Shown here in pieces: positions 22,551 through 34,876 of a DNA stretch of 64,000 nucleotides. The notes beneath the pieces were generated by a model, which was given only the letters and a program-made list of their open reading frames with translations, was not told the DNA's origin and did no database searches. Position 1 is the stretch's first letter. Each line of letters starts with the position of its first letter. A program made the translations under genes and the position numbers. The stretch is taken from assembly GCF_041956535.1 (NCBI RefSeq), contig NW_027192192.1:1500646-1564645 (forward strand), in the 5' to 3' direction. This DNA is from Calcarisporiella thermophila CBS 279.70. Its lineage: Eukaryota > Calcarisporiellomycota.

Positions 22551-25500
22551 TCAATCCTCCATTGGGGAGGCCGCGCGTCTCCTTCTCATCACCAAACTGC
22601 GAAGTTCATTGGCTAGCACGCAAAGAGCCTCAACTTCCTGATGGCATTCACGCTTTTCTTCTCGGCGTTCTGCAGCCTCCTCATCTTCCTCCTCCGCCTC
22701 GTCCTCCTCTGCTCCTTCCTCAGTCTCAAAAGCATCCTCATCGGACGCCTCAGTGCCATAATCCGAGAAGCCCGAACCCGATCCATTATCATTGTCGCGT
22801 TGTCTTCTTCGTCGTCGCCTTTTCCTTCTACTACGATAGCTTCTTTCATCATCCCCGTGGGGATGTTGGGTCAGCCGTCGGTCAACTTCGGCGAAACGGC
22901 GCTCAAGCACGTGTATGCTGTGCTTCATATTTTCAAGAATGTAAAATGCATTGGCATAATATGAAGAAGATATCTGCTTATTCCCAAGCGATAAAGAGGA
23001 TGGTTGTTCACGTGTGGTGGGAGCATTGGTATGGAGTTGCGCTTGCTTTGCTTTTGCGGGCGATGGGGGGGGTGGAGTAGGTCTTGAGGGAAGAGATTGC
23101 GTTGACGCGTGGGGGTGTGAGTCGGGGCCATTTGCAGGTTTAAAGGTATGAGAAAAGGGGTGCATTTCGAGCTGTGAGCTTGCCGAACGACTCATAGAGA
23201 GCCTCCTTCCGTCTCCGGTGCCATATATAGCGTGTAGTTCGTCTGCTGCAGTTGCTCTTGGAATAGCTTCCTTTTCACCAAGCGAGAGTCTTCGTAGGTT
23301 ATCCATCCTTTGGAGGGTGTCCGGGGGCGTAAGAATTTCGTAAGCCGCTGCAAGGGCAGATACACTTGCGCTACGATTGCGGGAGTTTTGCTTTGTCGGC
23401 GAGTGAGCGAGGGAGGAGGTTGAGGAGGGTTGGGGTGAATCTCGGTTCTGGTCGATTTTGTGTTGGGATAAACTAGTAAAAGATTCGGGTGAATCTAGTA
23501 AACTCAAATCCCTCAGATTGTCTGGAAGGGATGAAGATCGACCATGGGAGCGAGGACGCTCCGACCGCCTTCTTATGGGGGGACGCAAATGAGCGTTTAC
23601 CGGTTGCGGGTTGGATGGGTGAAGCGGTATATTTGGAGAAATTTTATGAGATGTTTGCGGGCTTGGCTTCATTATGCCAATGGTCGGTACAGGTTGCAGG
23701 GGAGGCACGTGAGGCTGTTGATAACGGTGTGAAGCGGTAGGACTTGACTGCAATGCTTGCGAGCTTGCACTAGGTTTTGGGTCCACGTCGCGAGCTCTAC
23801 TATACCCTTCACGCTGATCCGCCTGCTGCAAAGGCCAAGCATAGGCGAGGTTCTCCATCGTAATCTCTTGTGCAGAAGAGGAGCGCAGCATTGAGTGACT
23901 CTGCATGCCCATAACATCATCATGTGTGTGGTCGGACCATTCAGACTCTGACGCCCGAGCCATGGACATATCGTACGAGTCCAGGGCGGAGGAGGGACGA
24001 CGTTGCAAAGGGGGTGGGGTCTTTCTTGAAAAACTTTGCGCAGATGGTGGGCGCTCTTTCATTGCCCAGTCAGGGTGCCTCGACAAATGCTCTTCGCGAT
24101 CGAACTGTTCGGCGGAATCCAGCGATTCTCGTGTGCCATCGTCCCAGCGACCTCCGTCCGATATGCTTCCACGTGATGACCAGCTCTCCCCTTCGCCTCT
24201 CGATGCCACCGATGAGGACCTACCGCCGAAATATCCATCATCTCCTCGATATAGCCCGGCTCCCACAAATTGAAGCACTTCCTCAATCTTTCTGACCGCT
24301 TCCTGCTGGAATATGTCGCTCAATAGCTGTTCTTTCACCATCTCAATCACTACTGATTCCGCCGTATCTTCGTTCATATTGAACGGGAACTTTATACTCT
24401 GATTCCCTGTTCCCATCCCAGCTACCTGCATTTTGAGGAATATTTGCTCAGATGAGCTTATATCTGCCGAATCGCAGAGGGCCACCTTGATCATGCAGTG
24501 TGGCTTGCGTGGTTGCTGCTGCGTGGATTGCACTTGCGTGTTCGGCGTGGAAGAAGGAAGGGAAGCATGCTGGAGCCGAAGTGCATCCGGAAAAGGTGGA
24601 TTGCGGGTATTACTTTTTTCGTCTGAACTCATTGTGTCTGGTAAATCGCCTTTTTCGGGGGGTGGTGCAGTCGAAGTCGACACTATTTCGCTTGAATATG
24701 ATTCTGAAGTCCAAGTTCCTGATCCATATCTCGCCTCCTGGTGATGGGTGGGGTGCGAGAGAGTGTGTGGGAGTGGATGGGGGTGAGTGTGGTGTTTTGC
24801 GGTGTCTCGCCCATGCTGCGAAGCTGCTGATGGCGGACGTTCTGGATACACAAATGCAGAATGTTGACGAGTTCCCGGGTCACTGAGCTCACCAAGATGA
24901 GGGGACGAGGGATAGGATCCAAAAGAGGGAGATGTGGCCGGAGGTAAGGACTGTGGAGGAGGCATGGCTGACATGGAGCTGGAAGAGGGACCAAGAAGGG
25001 GGCTAGAATGGGCGCTCTGGCTCCCTACTGCACTCTTAGATACAGCTTGCGGGTCAACTACAAGAGGAGCATGATTGTTATCAGTCTTGAGGAAGTCATG
25101 TTCCAGTAGTTCGCGAGCAGACGGCCGTCGTTGCGGGTCATGCTGCAGACACAAATCAATGAATTCGCGGGTATAAGGGTCAAGTACGCGATGTAGACTG
25201 AGTGGCTTTTGACCGGTCGTGACTCGACGATAAATTTGTGCCTGATTCGTGCATTCGCTATAGGGATACTCTTTCGTGACCATCTCTAGGACGCACATAC
25301 CAAAGGCATAAATATCAACTTTCTCATCATAGTGCTCTTCATATAATTCCGGTGCCATGAATTCGGGTGTGCCGAGCACAGAAGAGACATGTTTTTTACG
25401 CTTTATGACTGCAAGTCCTAGGTCGCCTATCTTCGCCTGGCCATTGTTCCCATTAATGAAAATATTATCGCACTAAACGGGAGGGGGGGATTTTTAAAAA

Positions 25501-26051
25501 CATGATGAGTAAGAGATCCAACCAATAATAAAAACGAGATTAAACATTACTTTAAGGTCACGATGAATAACGGGTGGCTCTCGCGAATGTAGATAGTCGA
25601 GACCCCGCAGAATTTGTCGACACCATGATTTTAGCACCTTGGGTTTGATCTGACCTTTTGTCTTGCGAATGTATTGCTTAAGTGTTCCTGAGGTCATCAG
25701 CTCCGTAATAAAAATGACGCGCTCGCGGCCGTCTGGATCGTGGGATATCCAGGATGCAAAGAAGTTGATGATGTTTTCATTTCGCAAGGATTCCAAAATC
25801 TCAATCTCCGCGAGAATCTTTTTCGCATCCTTACGGTTCATGTGGTCGACTCGTAACTGATTCCACGCAACTTCTACGCCCTCTTCTTGATCAAACGCTT
25901 TATATACCTCTTTATAGGCGCCTTTGCCGAGAGATTCAGCGTAACGTTCAAACCGACCGGTTGGATCTGTTTCAACAACATTATGTTTATTGTCACCGTC
26001 CGAGTCTGAATCGTCATCAGCCGATGTTGCTTGCAAACGCGGAGACACCAT
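22551..26051 (-). CDS. WNK-family protein kinase
   Basis: Two exons (25551-26051 and 22551-25472) give 1140 aa. The kinase domain covers about residues 38-296. It has the WNK hallmark: the catalytic Lys sits in the glycine-rich loop (Lys47 in GKGAYKEVY), while the usual beta-3 Lys position is Asn64 (VEVAWNQL). Other motifs are HRDLK (Asp165), GDLGLA (Asp184) and GTPEFMAPE, with Ser198 matching the activation-loop Ser of WNK1. Residues about 491-568 resemble the OSR1-C/PF2-like domain that follows the kinase in WNKs ([28 protein letters not shown]). The rest is long, disordered and Ser/Pro-rich, with a basic then acidic C-terminus ([10 protein letters not shown], then [11 protein letters not shown]). 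WNKs control ion transport and volume responses in animals; substrates in fungi are unknown. The family is absent from S. cerevisiae. Confidence 0.92.
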
Positions 26052-27553
26052 ACTAGTAGCGAAGAGAGAGGGGGGAGGGGTATATAGGGTAGGTAGTGAC
26101 AGATGTTAATGGGAAGGGGGAAAATTAAAGCAAATTAATTAATAAAGTAAAGATTCGACGGAGGAAGCAACAAGGATAATTGTCAGTGATGAGCCAATGG
26201 AGATGTTCAAATCAATGGTTCACAAAAATCCATAATGCCTTTCTCTTGATCTTGGGTGGGAAACTGAAAAGAGAATCTCCTCAACTATGTTTATTACGCT
26301 GAGAAGGGGGAGAGATTCCAGCGCAGTATCTCTACTAACCTAACCCAATGGCCTCAGCTCCCAGATGAGATATGCCTAGTATGGAGAGGGAGGTATCCAT
26401 TATTTGCAAAGCACCATTAGAATTGAAGTGACGTAGGTGATGCTGCCACAGCCCATTTATTCTATTTAGGATCTAGAGGGTGAAAATGGTGATAACTTGA
26501 TATTTCAAATTCGATTTTGCATGCGGCTCACTCGTTGATTTATACACACGACAACTCTGCAAGTCGACATTGTTACACTATCCTGCAGAACTAACTTTTA
26601 CTTTAAACTTCTTCTGTGTTCCAGAGAAGATGAAGTTTTCTATTAAAAAACCAACTAATCTTGAAGGTTCATGACACCTTGCGTGATTTTGAGACCAACT
26701 TCATCGGTGCACCAGCCAGTGAAGTTGATGCCTCCAAGACAATTCAAATCCTCTTGTTTTAAGCTTGTCGCTCCCTCATATGAGTCTAACATGTTTTTTT
26801 TGTTTCTCTCAAACTTTCGCCGCTGGTGCATGGTCTACCATAAGATCGTCAATTTACACTCTTTAAAGAGTAACCTAACCTGTTGGGATTTGTATCACGT
26901 GACACTAGTTTTCTCTTCTACGACGAAAAAAATTTTTCTCCTGTTGCTTCTCTCTTTTCATCATTCTTTGTTTTGATTGATTTATTGTGCGGGATCGATC
27001 AAGAACTGTTTCGTTAGCGAGCATCGTGTGACTGTGATAGCTCCAACGATCAATTATAGGGTGTTCGTTTAGGACATCTGCGACATTCATTATTCATTCC
27101 TAGGTAAACAGCATTGTCTTTCGACACTACCGGAAGTGATCTTTCTTTTGGAGGCTGAATGTATTCAAATGACTGGCATTTTCCGTAGATTTTCTAATTT
27201 TATCGGGCGCGCCACTTCTCATCCGCGCATAACTCTTACAAAGTATATATCGATTTTGTTCTTGGCCTTTGATTATTTAGATCATTTTTCGATCCAGCTG
27301 ATGAAGCTGAATTCTCAGCAATATTCGTACACATTATCAATATTTATTTTTCGATCACGAATAAGGATTATTTGTTTAAATGACTTGAGGCTAATGTGTG
27401 TCTATATAATTTCCATTTAATAGCACAATTCCGCAGCTGGCCCAACACCATCCAGGTTTCTACCACCTTTTTCACCTAAATATTCGCACTTGAAATCACC
27501 TGTAAAATAAATCTGCAGCAAAGCCAATTGTATTCGGCAGAGAAAAAATTAGC
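26052..27553. other. long divergent intergenic region (WNK / NRD1-like)
   Basis: About 1.5 kb between divergent regulatory genes. It probably holds both promoters and a long leader for the + strand RNA-binding protein. Open frames at 26671-26976 and 27136-27420 have no domain or codon support. No TATA box or repeat can be defined with confidence. Confidence 0.5.
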
Positions 27554-29391
27554 ATGAGCGATATTGGTCACAACGCAACTAACGAACTTTACGCATATAT
27601 GCCTGGAACTACGATGATAAATGGACATTACATGCAGAGCGGTAATGGAACAGCTTCATTTCCTCCGCACCAGGGTGGATATGGTGGGATAAACCCGCCA
27701 TATCAAGCAATGCAAGCGGCAGTATACGGGTCGGCGGTGAATGGATATACCAATGGGAGCAACTACAATAATACTGGAGTGCAATATCCTCAACAACAGC
27801 AGCAGCAGCCACAGCAGCAAGGAAACGGTACTCCTCCAAATAGTGTACCTCAGGCTAGCCGCACGATTTATATAGGTGGTATTCCCAACAACATTCCGAT
27901 GAGCGAAGTTCTCGACCATATCCACGCTGGCCCCATTGAATCGATTCGCATTCTGCCGGAAAAAAATTGTGCATTTATTCATTTCATCGATGCAAATACT
28001 GCCGCCGCCTTTTTCCAAGATGTTCAGCAGCGCAAGCTAATCATCCATGGCCAGGAATTGAAGGTTAATTGGGGTAAGTCGTCGCCCACGGTGCCCAGCC
28101 ACGTCGCGATCGCTGTTCAGAATGGAGCCTCGCGCAATGTCTATCTCGGAAATTTAGACGAGTCCGTGACTGAGCAGACATTGCGCGAGGAACTTGGGCG
28201 CTATGGCCCAATAGATACCATAAGAATTCTGCGAGACAAGAGCATTGCATTTGTGCATTTTTTCAATATTTTGCATGCCATCAAATGCGTCTCGACATTG
28301 CCAACCGACCTAGCATGGTCTGGGCGCAGAGTTAATTTTGGACGCGACCGGTGTGCCTACAAGGGCGGGAGCGGAGTCAATGGCCAGGGTGCGCCATCCG
28401 GAATGAAGCAACAGGGCCAGATGGCCGGATATAGCGGATTCGAGAGCTATGTGAATGAGGGTGGCATTCTAAATCCGCAAATACTTGCCGCTTCATGTAG
28501 CCCCAATGCTCAGGTAGTCTAGAGAAACAAAAATTTTCAATAGGTACGATGAATAAGTATGGAACTAAAATCTGCCCTATGTAGCGTACGGTGTATCTCG
28601 GCAATATCCACCCGGAAACAACCTGCGAGGAGCTGTGCAACAACATTCGTGGGGGCATCCTCCATCAGATTCGCTACATGCCCGAAAAGCACATAGCATT
28701 TGTCTCCTTCGTTGATCCCAACGCTGCATCTGCCTTTTTCCAACTTGCAACCTACGCCGGTATTGTGATTCGCAACCGACGCCTCAAAGTTGGGTGGGGC
28801 AAGCCCTCTGCCCTCCCCGCACCCATCGCGGCTGCAGTGCAGCAGGGTGCGACACGCAACGTGTATGTAGGCGGAGTGGATGTAAACCTGGTGACGGAGG
28901 AGCGCTTACGGCAGGATTTCCGGGATTTCGGCGAGATTGAACTGGTGAATATGCTTAAAGAGAAAAGCTGCGCGTTCGTCAACTTCACCTCGATTACATC
29001 GGCGGTGCGAGCGGTTGAGGGTGCACGTTTGCGAGAAGGATATGGCGGGTACCGAATAAGCTTCGGCAAGGACCGATGCGGAAATCTTCCCCGGCCTGAA
29101 AAGGCAGCCGCAGCCGCCGCCGCTGCTGCAGCCGCAGCAGCTGCGGCAACCTCTGCCTCTGCCATATCGCCGGACACGGGTAGCAGTGGAGGACCGCCTG
29201 CCTTCGCCACGGTACCGGTTCAAGCCCTCTCTTCACAGCCGACTTCGCAGCCTCTCATACACAACGGTGGCGGGGATTTTGGAGACAATGCGACAAATGA
29301 TTTCCTAGGTGGGCCGACCGCCGATGACCACGGCATTGGCGTAACGGGAAACATTGGACTTGATTTGGATGATGGATACCCTGCCCTCTAA
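27554..29391 (+). CDS. four-RRM RNA-binding protein, Nrd1/Mrn1 type
   Basis: Two exons (27554-28513 and 28585-29391) join in phase to 588 aa. There are four RRMs in two similar pairs: RRM1 from about residue 103 ([17 protein letters not shown]), RRM2 about 195 ([17 protein letters not shown]), RRM3 about 321 ([17 protein letters not shown]) and RRM4 about 411 ([17 protein letters not shown]). Each pair ends in a WGK or FGKDRC block ([28 protein letters not shown]). That is the layout of S. pombe Nrd1/Msa2 and S. cerevisiae Mrn1, which bind stress-related and differentiation-related mRNAs. The N-terminus is Gln/Gly/Tyr-rich with a poly-Gln-like stretch near residues 80-90; after RRM4 there is a run of about 14 Ala. 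The intron lies exactly between RRM pairs. Confidence 0.9.
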
Positions 29392-30301
29392 ACTAAACTA
29401 AAGTGAGATTCGGTTCTTTTATATATTTTAATCTTTAATGAGTTTTTTCTAGCTTTTTTCTCTCTTCCTTCCTTCCTTTCTTTCTTTCTTTCTTCCCTCT
29501 CTCCTTCCTTCTATATTTTTTTTTCTTTTTTTCTATATTTTTCTCATCTCTTTTTTTTTTTTGTGAGAAGTGCGCTTTTTATTAAAGCTTTAATTTGTTT
29601 TGAAAATGATATTTTTTGTATTGCTTTTCTTTTTACACTTTTTTTCCTTTACAACACAAATTTTTTGGAGCTTTTTTTTCCTTTCCTTAAAACAATCCCC
29701 TTTATATATTTTGTTTCTTAATTATATTTTCCTATCTCTTCTCTTTAATTTTTTCTTATTATATTTGGCTTTGGGAGTTTTACTTTTCTTTCTTTTCATA
29801 TATATATTTTATTTTCTTAATGTTTTCTGTGCGTGTGTTAGTAACAAAAATATTTTCTTTTTCATAGTGTCTTTTTTCCCTCTTTTTTTCCTTTGTTTTA
29901 TACAAAAATACTCTTATTGATTCTTAGTGGTCAAAGCCATTGAGCAAACTAATATGGATCTTCAAGGAAATATCGAGGAGAGTGGTTTGTATCGATGAGC
30001 GAGAAAGAGATATAGAAAGCACACTGCGGAAGGAAAAAAATAAAGGAAAAACATAAACGACAGAGAGACGCATTGGATAACTTAATATCGACTTAAACGG
30101 AAAACTGTACAATATATAAAGGACACACAGAAATAGAATAGATAGAGGATTGACGACCAATAGATAGGGTTAAGTTAATATATAAACGAGCACAAAACTA
30201 GGGGAGGAGGATATACTTGTTCCAATTCATACGAGAGAGGCTATGTTACAATTCGAGTCGGGTTCACGGTGACACTAGGCTTGGAAAACGTGCGGGATGG
30301 G
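29392..30301. other. intergenic with a long T-rich tract
   Basis: From about 29441 to 29925 the plus strand is overwhelmingly T, with C. It includes a (CTTT/CTTC)n microsatellite at 29462-29497 and repeated T8-T12 runs. It follows the NRD1-like stop codon and may be its 3' UTR. From 29930 to 30300 the sequence becomes ordinary, leading to the 3' end of the forkhead gene. Open frames in the T tract (e.g. 29600-29920, almost all Phe and Leu) are compositional artefacts. Confidence 0.6.
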
Positions 30302-31312
30302 TCAATGTTGGTATGCATTCACGAACACTCCATCTGACGACGTCCCGCCAAGGGAGTAGTGGCTGTGGTGGCTTCCCACCTGGGAAACTCCGGCCCCGTA
30401 GGGGAAATAGAGCGATCCAGAGGAAGGCGTGCTTGGCAGGTAGGGATGGTAGTAGCCCATGGGAGAGGAGCCGAGATACCGGCTGGCCACAGCACGATTC
30501 CCGCCCGAGGATTGCTTGTCGCGAGGAGAATTGGACTTTTCACGAGAGGAAGCCGAGTGGTTGACTGTCCAATATCTATAAAGACTCGGGGGGTCAACCA
30601 GGACGGGGAATGGGGGAAGGGGGAGAAGAGCAGAGAGGACAGAGTGTACTTACCCTCCTTTGCCAGGCTCACAGCTGGGGCGTGCGTCTCTGACGAAGAG
30701 ACCTTTCATCGTCAGGTTGTGGCGGATGGAGTTTTTCCAAGTGGCGCGGGTCGTGCGAAAATAGCTGTAATTGCGAAGAAAGTAGTCGTAGATTTCAGCC
30801 ACCGTCATCCGTTTCTGGGGGGAGGATTCGATGGCCTGCTGGATCAGCGCAGCATACGAATAAGGGGGGCGACCCTCCTCCTCTCCCGCGCGAGTGCGAT
30901 GCCGGACCTTAGAGGGCGTCTTGTTGGTGTGGGCTCCAGCATAGGCGGCGGAGGCGGGGGTGCTGGAGAGAGGCGTGGCTGGAGAATGGTCCGCCGAGAC
31001 GGGAAGATAGCTGGAGTCGATGTGAGTTTCCCTGTCGGGCTGCTGATAGGACGACGAGGACGACGAGGTGGAGGAGTAGGAGGAAGGGGAAGACGAGAGA
31101 GGAGCATGTGGCGAGTATGACTGGTATTCCCTATCCTTGAGGTCGCTGACATTCTGCCATACTCCGTAAGCCTGGGGGGTGAAGGGCGAAGAGATGGAAC
31201 GAGGGACGTAGCGGAAAGGATTGTCGGTGGAGAACGAGGTCTTAGCGTCGTTGCCGGAGGAAGGAAGGTACTGGTGGGGAATGGCGAATGGAATGCTGAA
31301 GTCGGAGGTCAT
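30302..31312 (-). CDS. forkhead-family transcription factor
   Basis: Exons 30654-31312 and 30302-30575 give 310 aa. The start is the ATG at 31312; an open frame extends upstream but only with a TTG. Residues 1-145 are Ser/Pro/Tyr-rich. The forkhead (winged-helix) domain begins at GRPPYSYAALIQQAI (about residue 147), carries the recognition helix WKNSIRHNLTMKGLFVR (His198), and crosses the intron as CEPGKGG-YWTV. An intron at this point leaves the domain intact. The tail is short and Gly/Ser/Tyr-rich. It should be a nuclear DNA-binding regulator recognising forkhead-type sites; its targets cannot be inferred. The long upstream spacer suggests complex regulation. Confidence 0.9.
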
Positions 31313-32645
31313 TTCGGGACAGCAGTTGTTTTTAAGGGTGTTGTTAGGCGTGTTTTCTGGGAGGGGAGGGCTGGGGAATAAAACAGGAAACACAACAATG
31401 TGCCTGGGCAATCAAGCCTAAGAGGGAGAGGGTGACTTTTGAGGGGGAATAAAGCCAAGGAGGAAAAAGGTAAAAAAAAAAGAAGATTGAGGACAAACTA
31501 GCGTGTTTTTATATAATTAGGAAGGAGAAAGCGAGCCTGTCACGAAATCTGCGGAGAACAGAGCCTCTAAGGTGCTCACCATGGAGAGGGAGAGGGAGAA
31601 AAAAAAAAGCAGACGCCTTGCATGAGGGCCGAATATGCAGCAGACAATGCTAGGGCCAGCAGATATCAACCCTGGATGAACACGCGGACAAGCCACAGCT
31701 CACAGGCACATTATATGAAGGGCAGATATTAATGCAGGCCAGCAGGAAAGTGGGTTCGTTGATGTAATCGTCGACACGCGCTATTGTTGTGGTTCCCCGT
31801 TCTATCCCGACGAGCTTTCAGAAGCTCAAGGAAAAAAATTTTGATTTTGTTGTGTTTTCCGCCACGTTAAAACAACGCTCTCCCCGCCCATTCCAAAAAA
31901 ATGGATGGCTTTATTGAGTCGCCAACCATGCCCCAAGCTGCGTGTCGGCTTGGGCGGCGGGGAGGGGAAGAGGAGGAAGGGCCTGTCTCGCACTCGCCAT
32001 CTTACGATTTCCTGCTGTGCGGAGGCCCACCCCAACTTCCTGCCGGCCCGTTCTCTTGCTTCCGCTCGAAAGGCCAGGGTCACGCTCCTGAGCATATAGA
32101 GTTGTCGAGCGCTTATGCAAATGCGGGCCCCAGCTATTCCGTTTCTGCCCTATGGGCGGTATTAGTAGGGCGACTACAGGAACAGACACTTGATCTCTCC
32201 TGCCTTGACCCGTGGGTGTCAAAATAAGATTCATCCCGCATCACATGCCTCCGCCCCTCCCCCCTAATATATTTTGCCAATAGCATGCAGGTCGAATGCA
32301 CGCGATTCATCTCCCCAATTAATTTATTCCCAGCGCAGCTAGAGCGCGAAAAAGGATAAACAATAACTCGTATCCTCTTGAGGCGATATGGTTTATTTGT
32401 TTGTGGTTTGTTTTACGTTTGTATTAATTGCGCTCGCTGGATCTCCTGGCTGCCGAGGGCAGCGCGGCTGGGCGTCTCACCGCAGAGTCCTCGCCCGAAG
32501 CAATTCGGGTGTGTTTTCCCGGCGCCCCTTGGATTTTCAGAGAACAAGGGGAGCGCCAGATGCGGAGGATCGCAACGATTGAAATCAGAAGCGCAAATTA
32601 AATTTAATAATAGATAGCAATTTAGATAGAAAACACAAAGGAAGC
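31313..32645. other. long upstream region of the forkhead gene with GC-rich blocks
   Basis: About 1.3 kb with no supported gene. Two blocks, roughly 31880-32260 and 32420-32590, are visibly GC-rich against AT-rich surroundings and contain dense G and C runs (e.g. GGGCGGCGGGGAGGGG near 31950) and an ATGCAAAT octamer at 32115. Overlapping open frames here look like GC-driven artefacts. It is probably the promoter/enhancer of the forkhead gene. Confidence 0.45.
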
Positions 32646-33534
32646 TTATAGGGTCCCCAGCAAAATCCCTACTCCGGCAAGTGAAAAAGCTACACCAACA
32701 TCAAAAATCCGGCCTCCATTCCCTCCATTACTCCCATGGCACGTACTATCAACAACAGCAAAAGCACTCAGGTTAGTACAGGGCGCCTTCTAGGCAAAGG
32801 AAGCAAGGCTCGGATGGTTTACCAATGGCCTATGCCGGATCCATCGCACGACGCCTCATACTGCTGAAATGCACAAACGACATCACGGCAGTTAATCATG
32901 TAGTGCTTACAGGCCGCAGTTCCTGGAATCAGCCCACCCATCGGTGCACTTCCAGGCGTGAAGGCCGCGGTCTTCGCAGATACTGTGAATGGAGGAAGGG
33001 AGCTAAGTGTGAATGCAAAATCGGATGTGGCAGGTTTGGCTGGCGCGGTGGGCGAGGGTTTCAACAGGGTTGTGGGTATAAGGGTGGCAATAGGGTTGGG
33101 TAACTCCGGCCCTTTTTGGGGACCTTGGGCCGGTTTTGCATCTAACGATCAAATGGGTAGGGATGGGTTAATCATCCATACAAAGCGGAGGCGAAATGAG
33201 ATCGATTACCTGGTTTTTCAGGCGCATTCCCCGGGGGCTTTCCTTCGTTATTATTATTATCCGGCTTGTCCGGTTGATTGACGGGAGGCTTATTGTCACC
33301 GCCCGGTGGATCGTTATTATTTTTATTATCTTGCGGCGGTTTTGCGGGTTGTACAGGCTGTTGTGGAGGATTCTTTGGAGGATCTTGAGAAGGGGCGGGG
33401 GCGGGGGCAGGGTCATTTTTGTCATTCTTCCCTGGAGGCTCTTTGGCTAAAGGGGGAATTTCCAGTGCGGCTTGCGCACACTGGATAAGGCAAAATGCCA
33501 CTACGGCGATGAAAATGAAGTAAGAGGGTCTCAT
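32646..33534 (-). CDS. Pro/Asn-rich secreted protein with Cys motif and GPI-type tail
   Basis: Three exons (33210-33534, 32823-33141, 32646-32745) close in phase to 247 aa. It has a signal peptide (residues 1-22, ending QCAQA), then about 85 residues of Pro, Asn, Asp and Lys repeats (PAPAPAPSQDPPKNPP, DNNNNEGKPP), and a Pro/Ala/Thr-rich stretch. A small Cys-containing domain follows (AACKHYMINCRDVVCAFQQY, CDGSG), and the chain ends in a hydrophobic tail (VGVAFSLAGVGILLGTL). The third exon is my reconstruction: the GTAAACC donor at 32822 and the GATAG acceptor at 32746 restore a frame with a typical GPI-signal end. A cell-wall or surface location is inferred. No family was recognised. Confidence 0.65.
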
Positions 33535-34876
33535 TGGGTTAAATGAATGTGGAGGGACTAGATCCGATCCCCTTGAGGAAGATTATATCATCTAAATTAA
33601 AGTAGGAGATGGAATGAAAGGAGCGCAAAGTAATTCGAGACGATGCAGGATTTCGAAAGCAGCGGAAGCTCGATGATGAGATGGATGTGCAGTGGGAAGA
33701 GAGGGGAAGAGCGCCCCCGATTATAGGCTTAAAAGAGACATATTGCCCCTATTTTGATTGGAGTGGGGAAATTAATGAGGTAATTAAAAAAGCTAGGACG
33801 AGCGCAATTTTTACTCACTCTAATTTGAACCCATCCTAGTTTAAGACCACGGCTACGAGTCAGCTCAATCTCAGAGAAGCACAATCCAAATAGAAAAACC
33901 AATGGGCCTAGCCTTAATATACTTTGTGGCTACCTTGAAAAACTGCCATCCGACTATCACCAGCGTTTATGCTTTGATGTTTATACCCACTCGGTGCAAA
34001 GCTTGGCACTTTTTCTTTGCACTGATGACCCTTTTGAATGGTTCCCTCTACTGACTATTACCTTCAGAAAGTGCTACCATGATTTGCGAGTACTCTCACT
34101 GTATGCTCTACATAACGTAATGTAGAACTTATTATTATCGATTACTTTCACCAAGTGATCAGTGTAAAAATAGGGTTTCGAGGATTTAAACTCTGTGTTT
34201 TTTATTTAAACGAGACTAAGCTCGTGCTAACTTTTAGAGAGCAACTTGTTGTTCACATGCAAAAGACTCCATGGTCTATCATATCCTTACGTTCGCAAGC
34301 TTAATCACCGAGTGGCAGAGCTGTCGCGATCATAATTTGCATCGATTTGAAGGAGATTAAGGATAGTTGGGAATCGGGTCCAAAACTTGTATGGATGGCT
34401 ATCCTGGCCCAAAGGAACAGGATATCCGAGTGGCCAAAAGATGTGAAAAACAGATCAATAAGTCGGGAGTTGGTTCAATCTACTCTTCATGTAGTGACGC
34501 AAGAATAAGGATAGAACCGAAGAACAGAATGCAGTAGACCGATTCATTCGATTTGATAGGCTTATAATGGTAATGGCATTATATACACGCAAACCTTGCT
34601 TGCCAGTGTGATCACAGTAGGATGATCACAGGATGAAAACTAAGTGCTATGGGGATGCGCAATGGATTTGCCGGAAGGACAAGGCTTCATGGAAGAGGTT
34701 CTCGTCACTCTGAAGTTCCATTTAGAAATATCTCACGAGGAAGAAAAACGTAGAGGTGGATGTAAGGTTGTGGAGGCTTTTTATTTCCCTGCCTAATCCT
34801 ATTTAATACAATACTACGCCAGTATTTTTCGACGCTATCCTCACTAGCTCCTTATAATTTTGTACTCTAGTTCCCA
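33535..34876. other. AT-rich intergenic region at the core/accessory boundary
   Basis: No supported gene. Gene density falls sharply from here to about 42.8 kb. The TIRs of the Tc1-type fragment that follows could not be found here. Confidence 0.4.

Noticed and set aside
22562-23080. 172-codon frame antisense to the WNK gene
   Set aside because: A shadow of a long, GC-rich, low-complexity WNK coding region; no domain.
29600-29920. 106-codon Phe/Leu-rich frame, apparent membrane protein
   Set aside because: It arises from the T-rich tract alone; TTT and CTT codons dominate in any frame.
31901-32227. Overlapping frames in the GC-rich block upstream of the forkhead gene
   Set aside because: Frames are open on both strands at once, with no domain, splice pattern or signal peptide.
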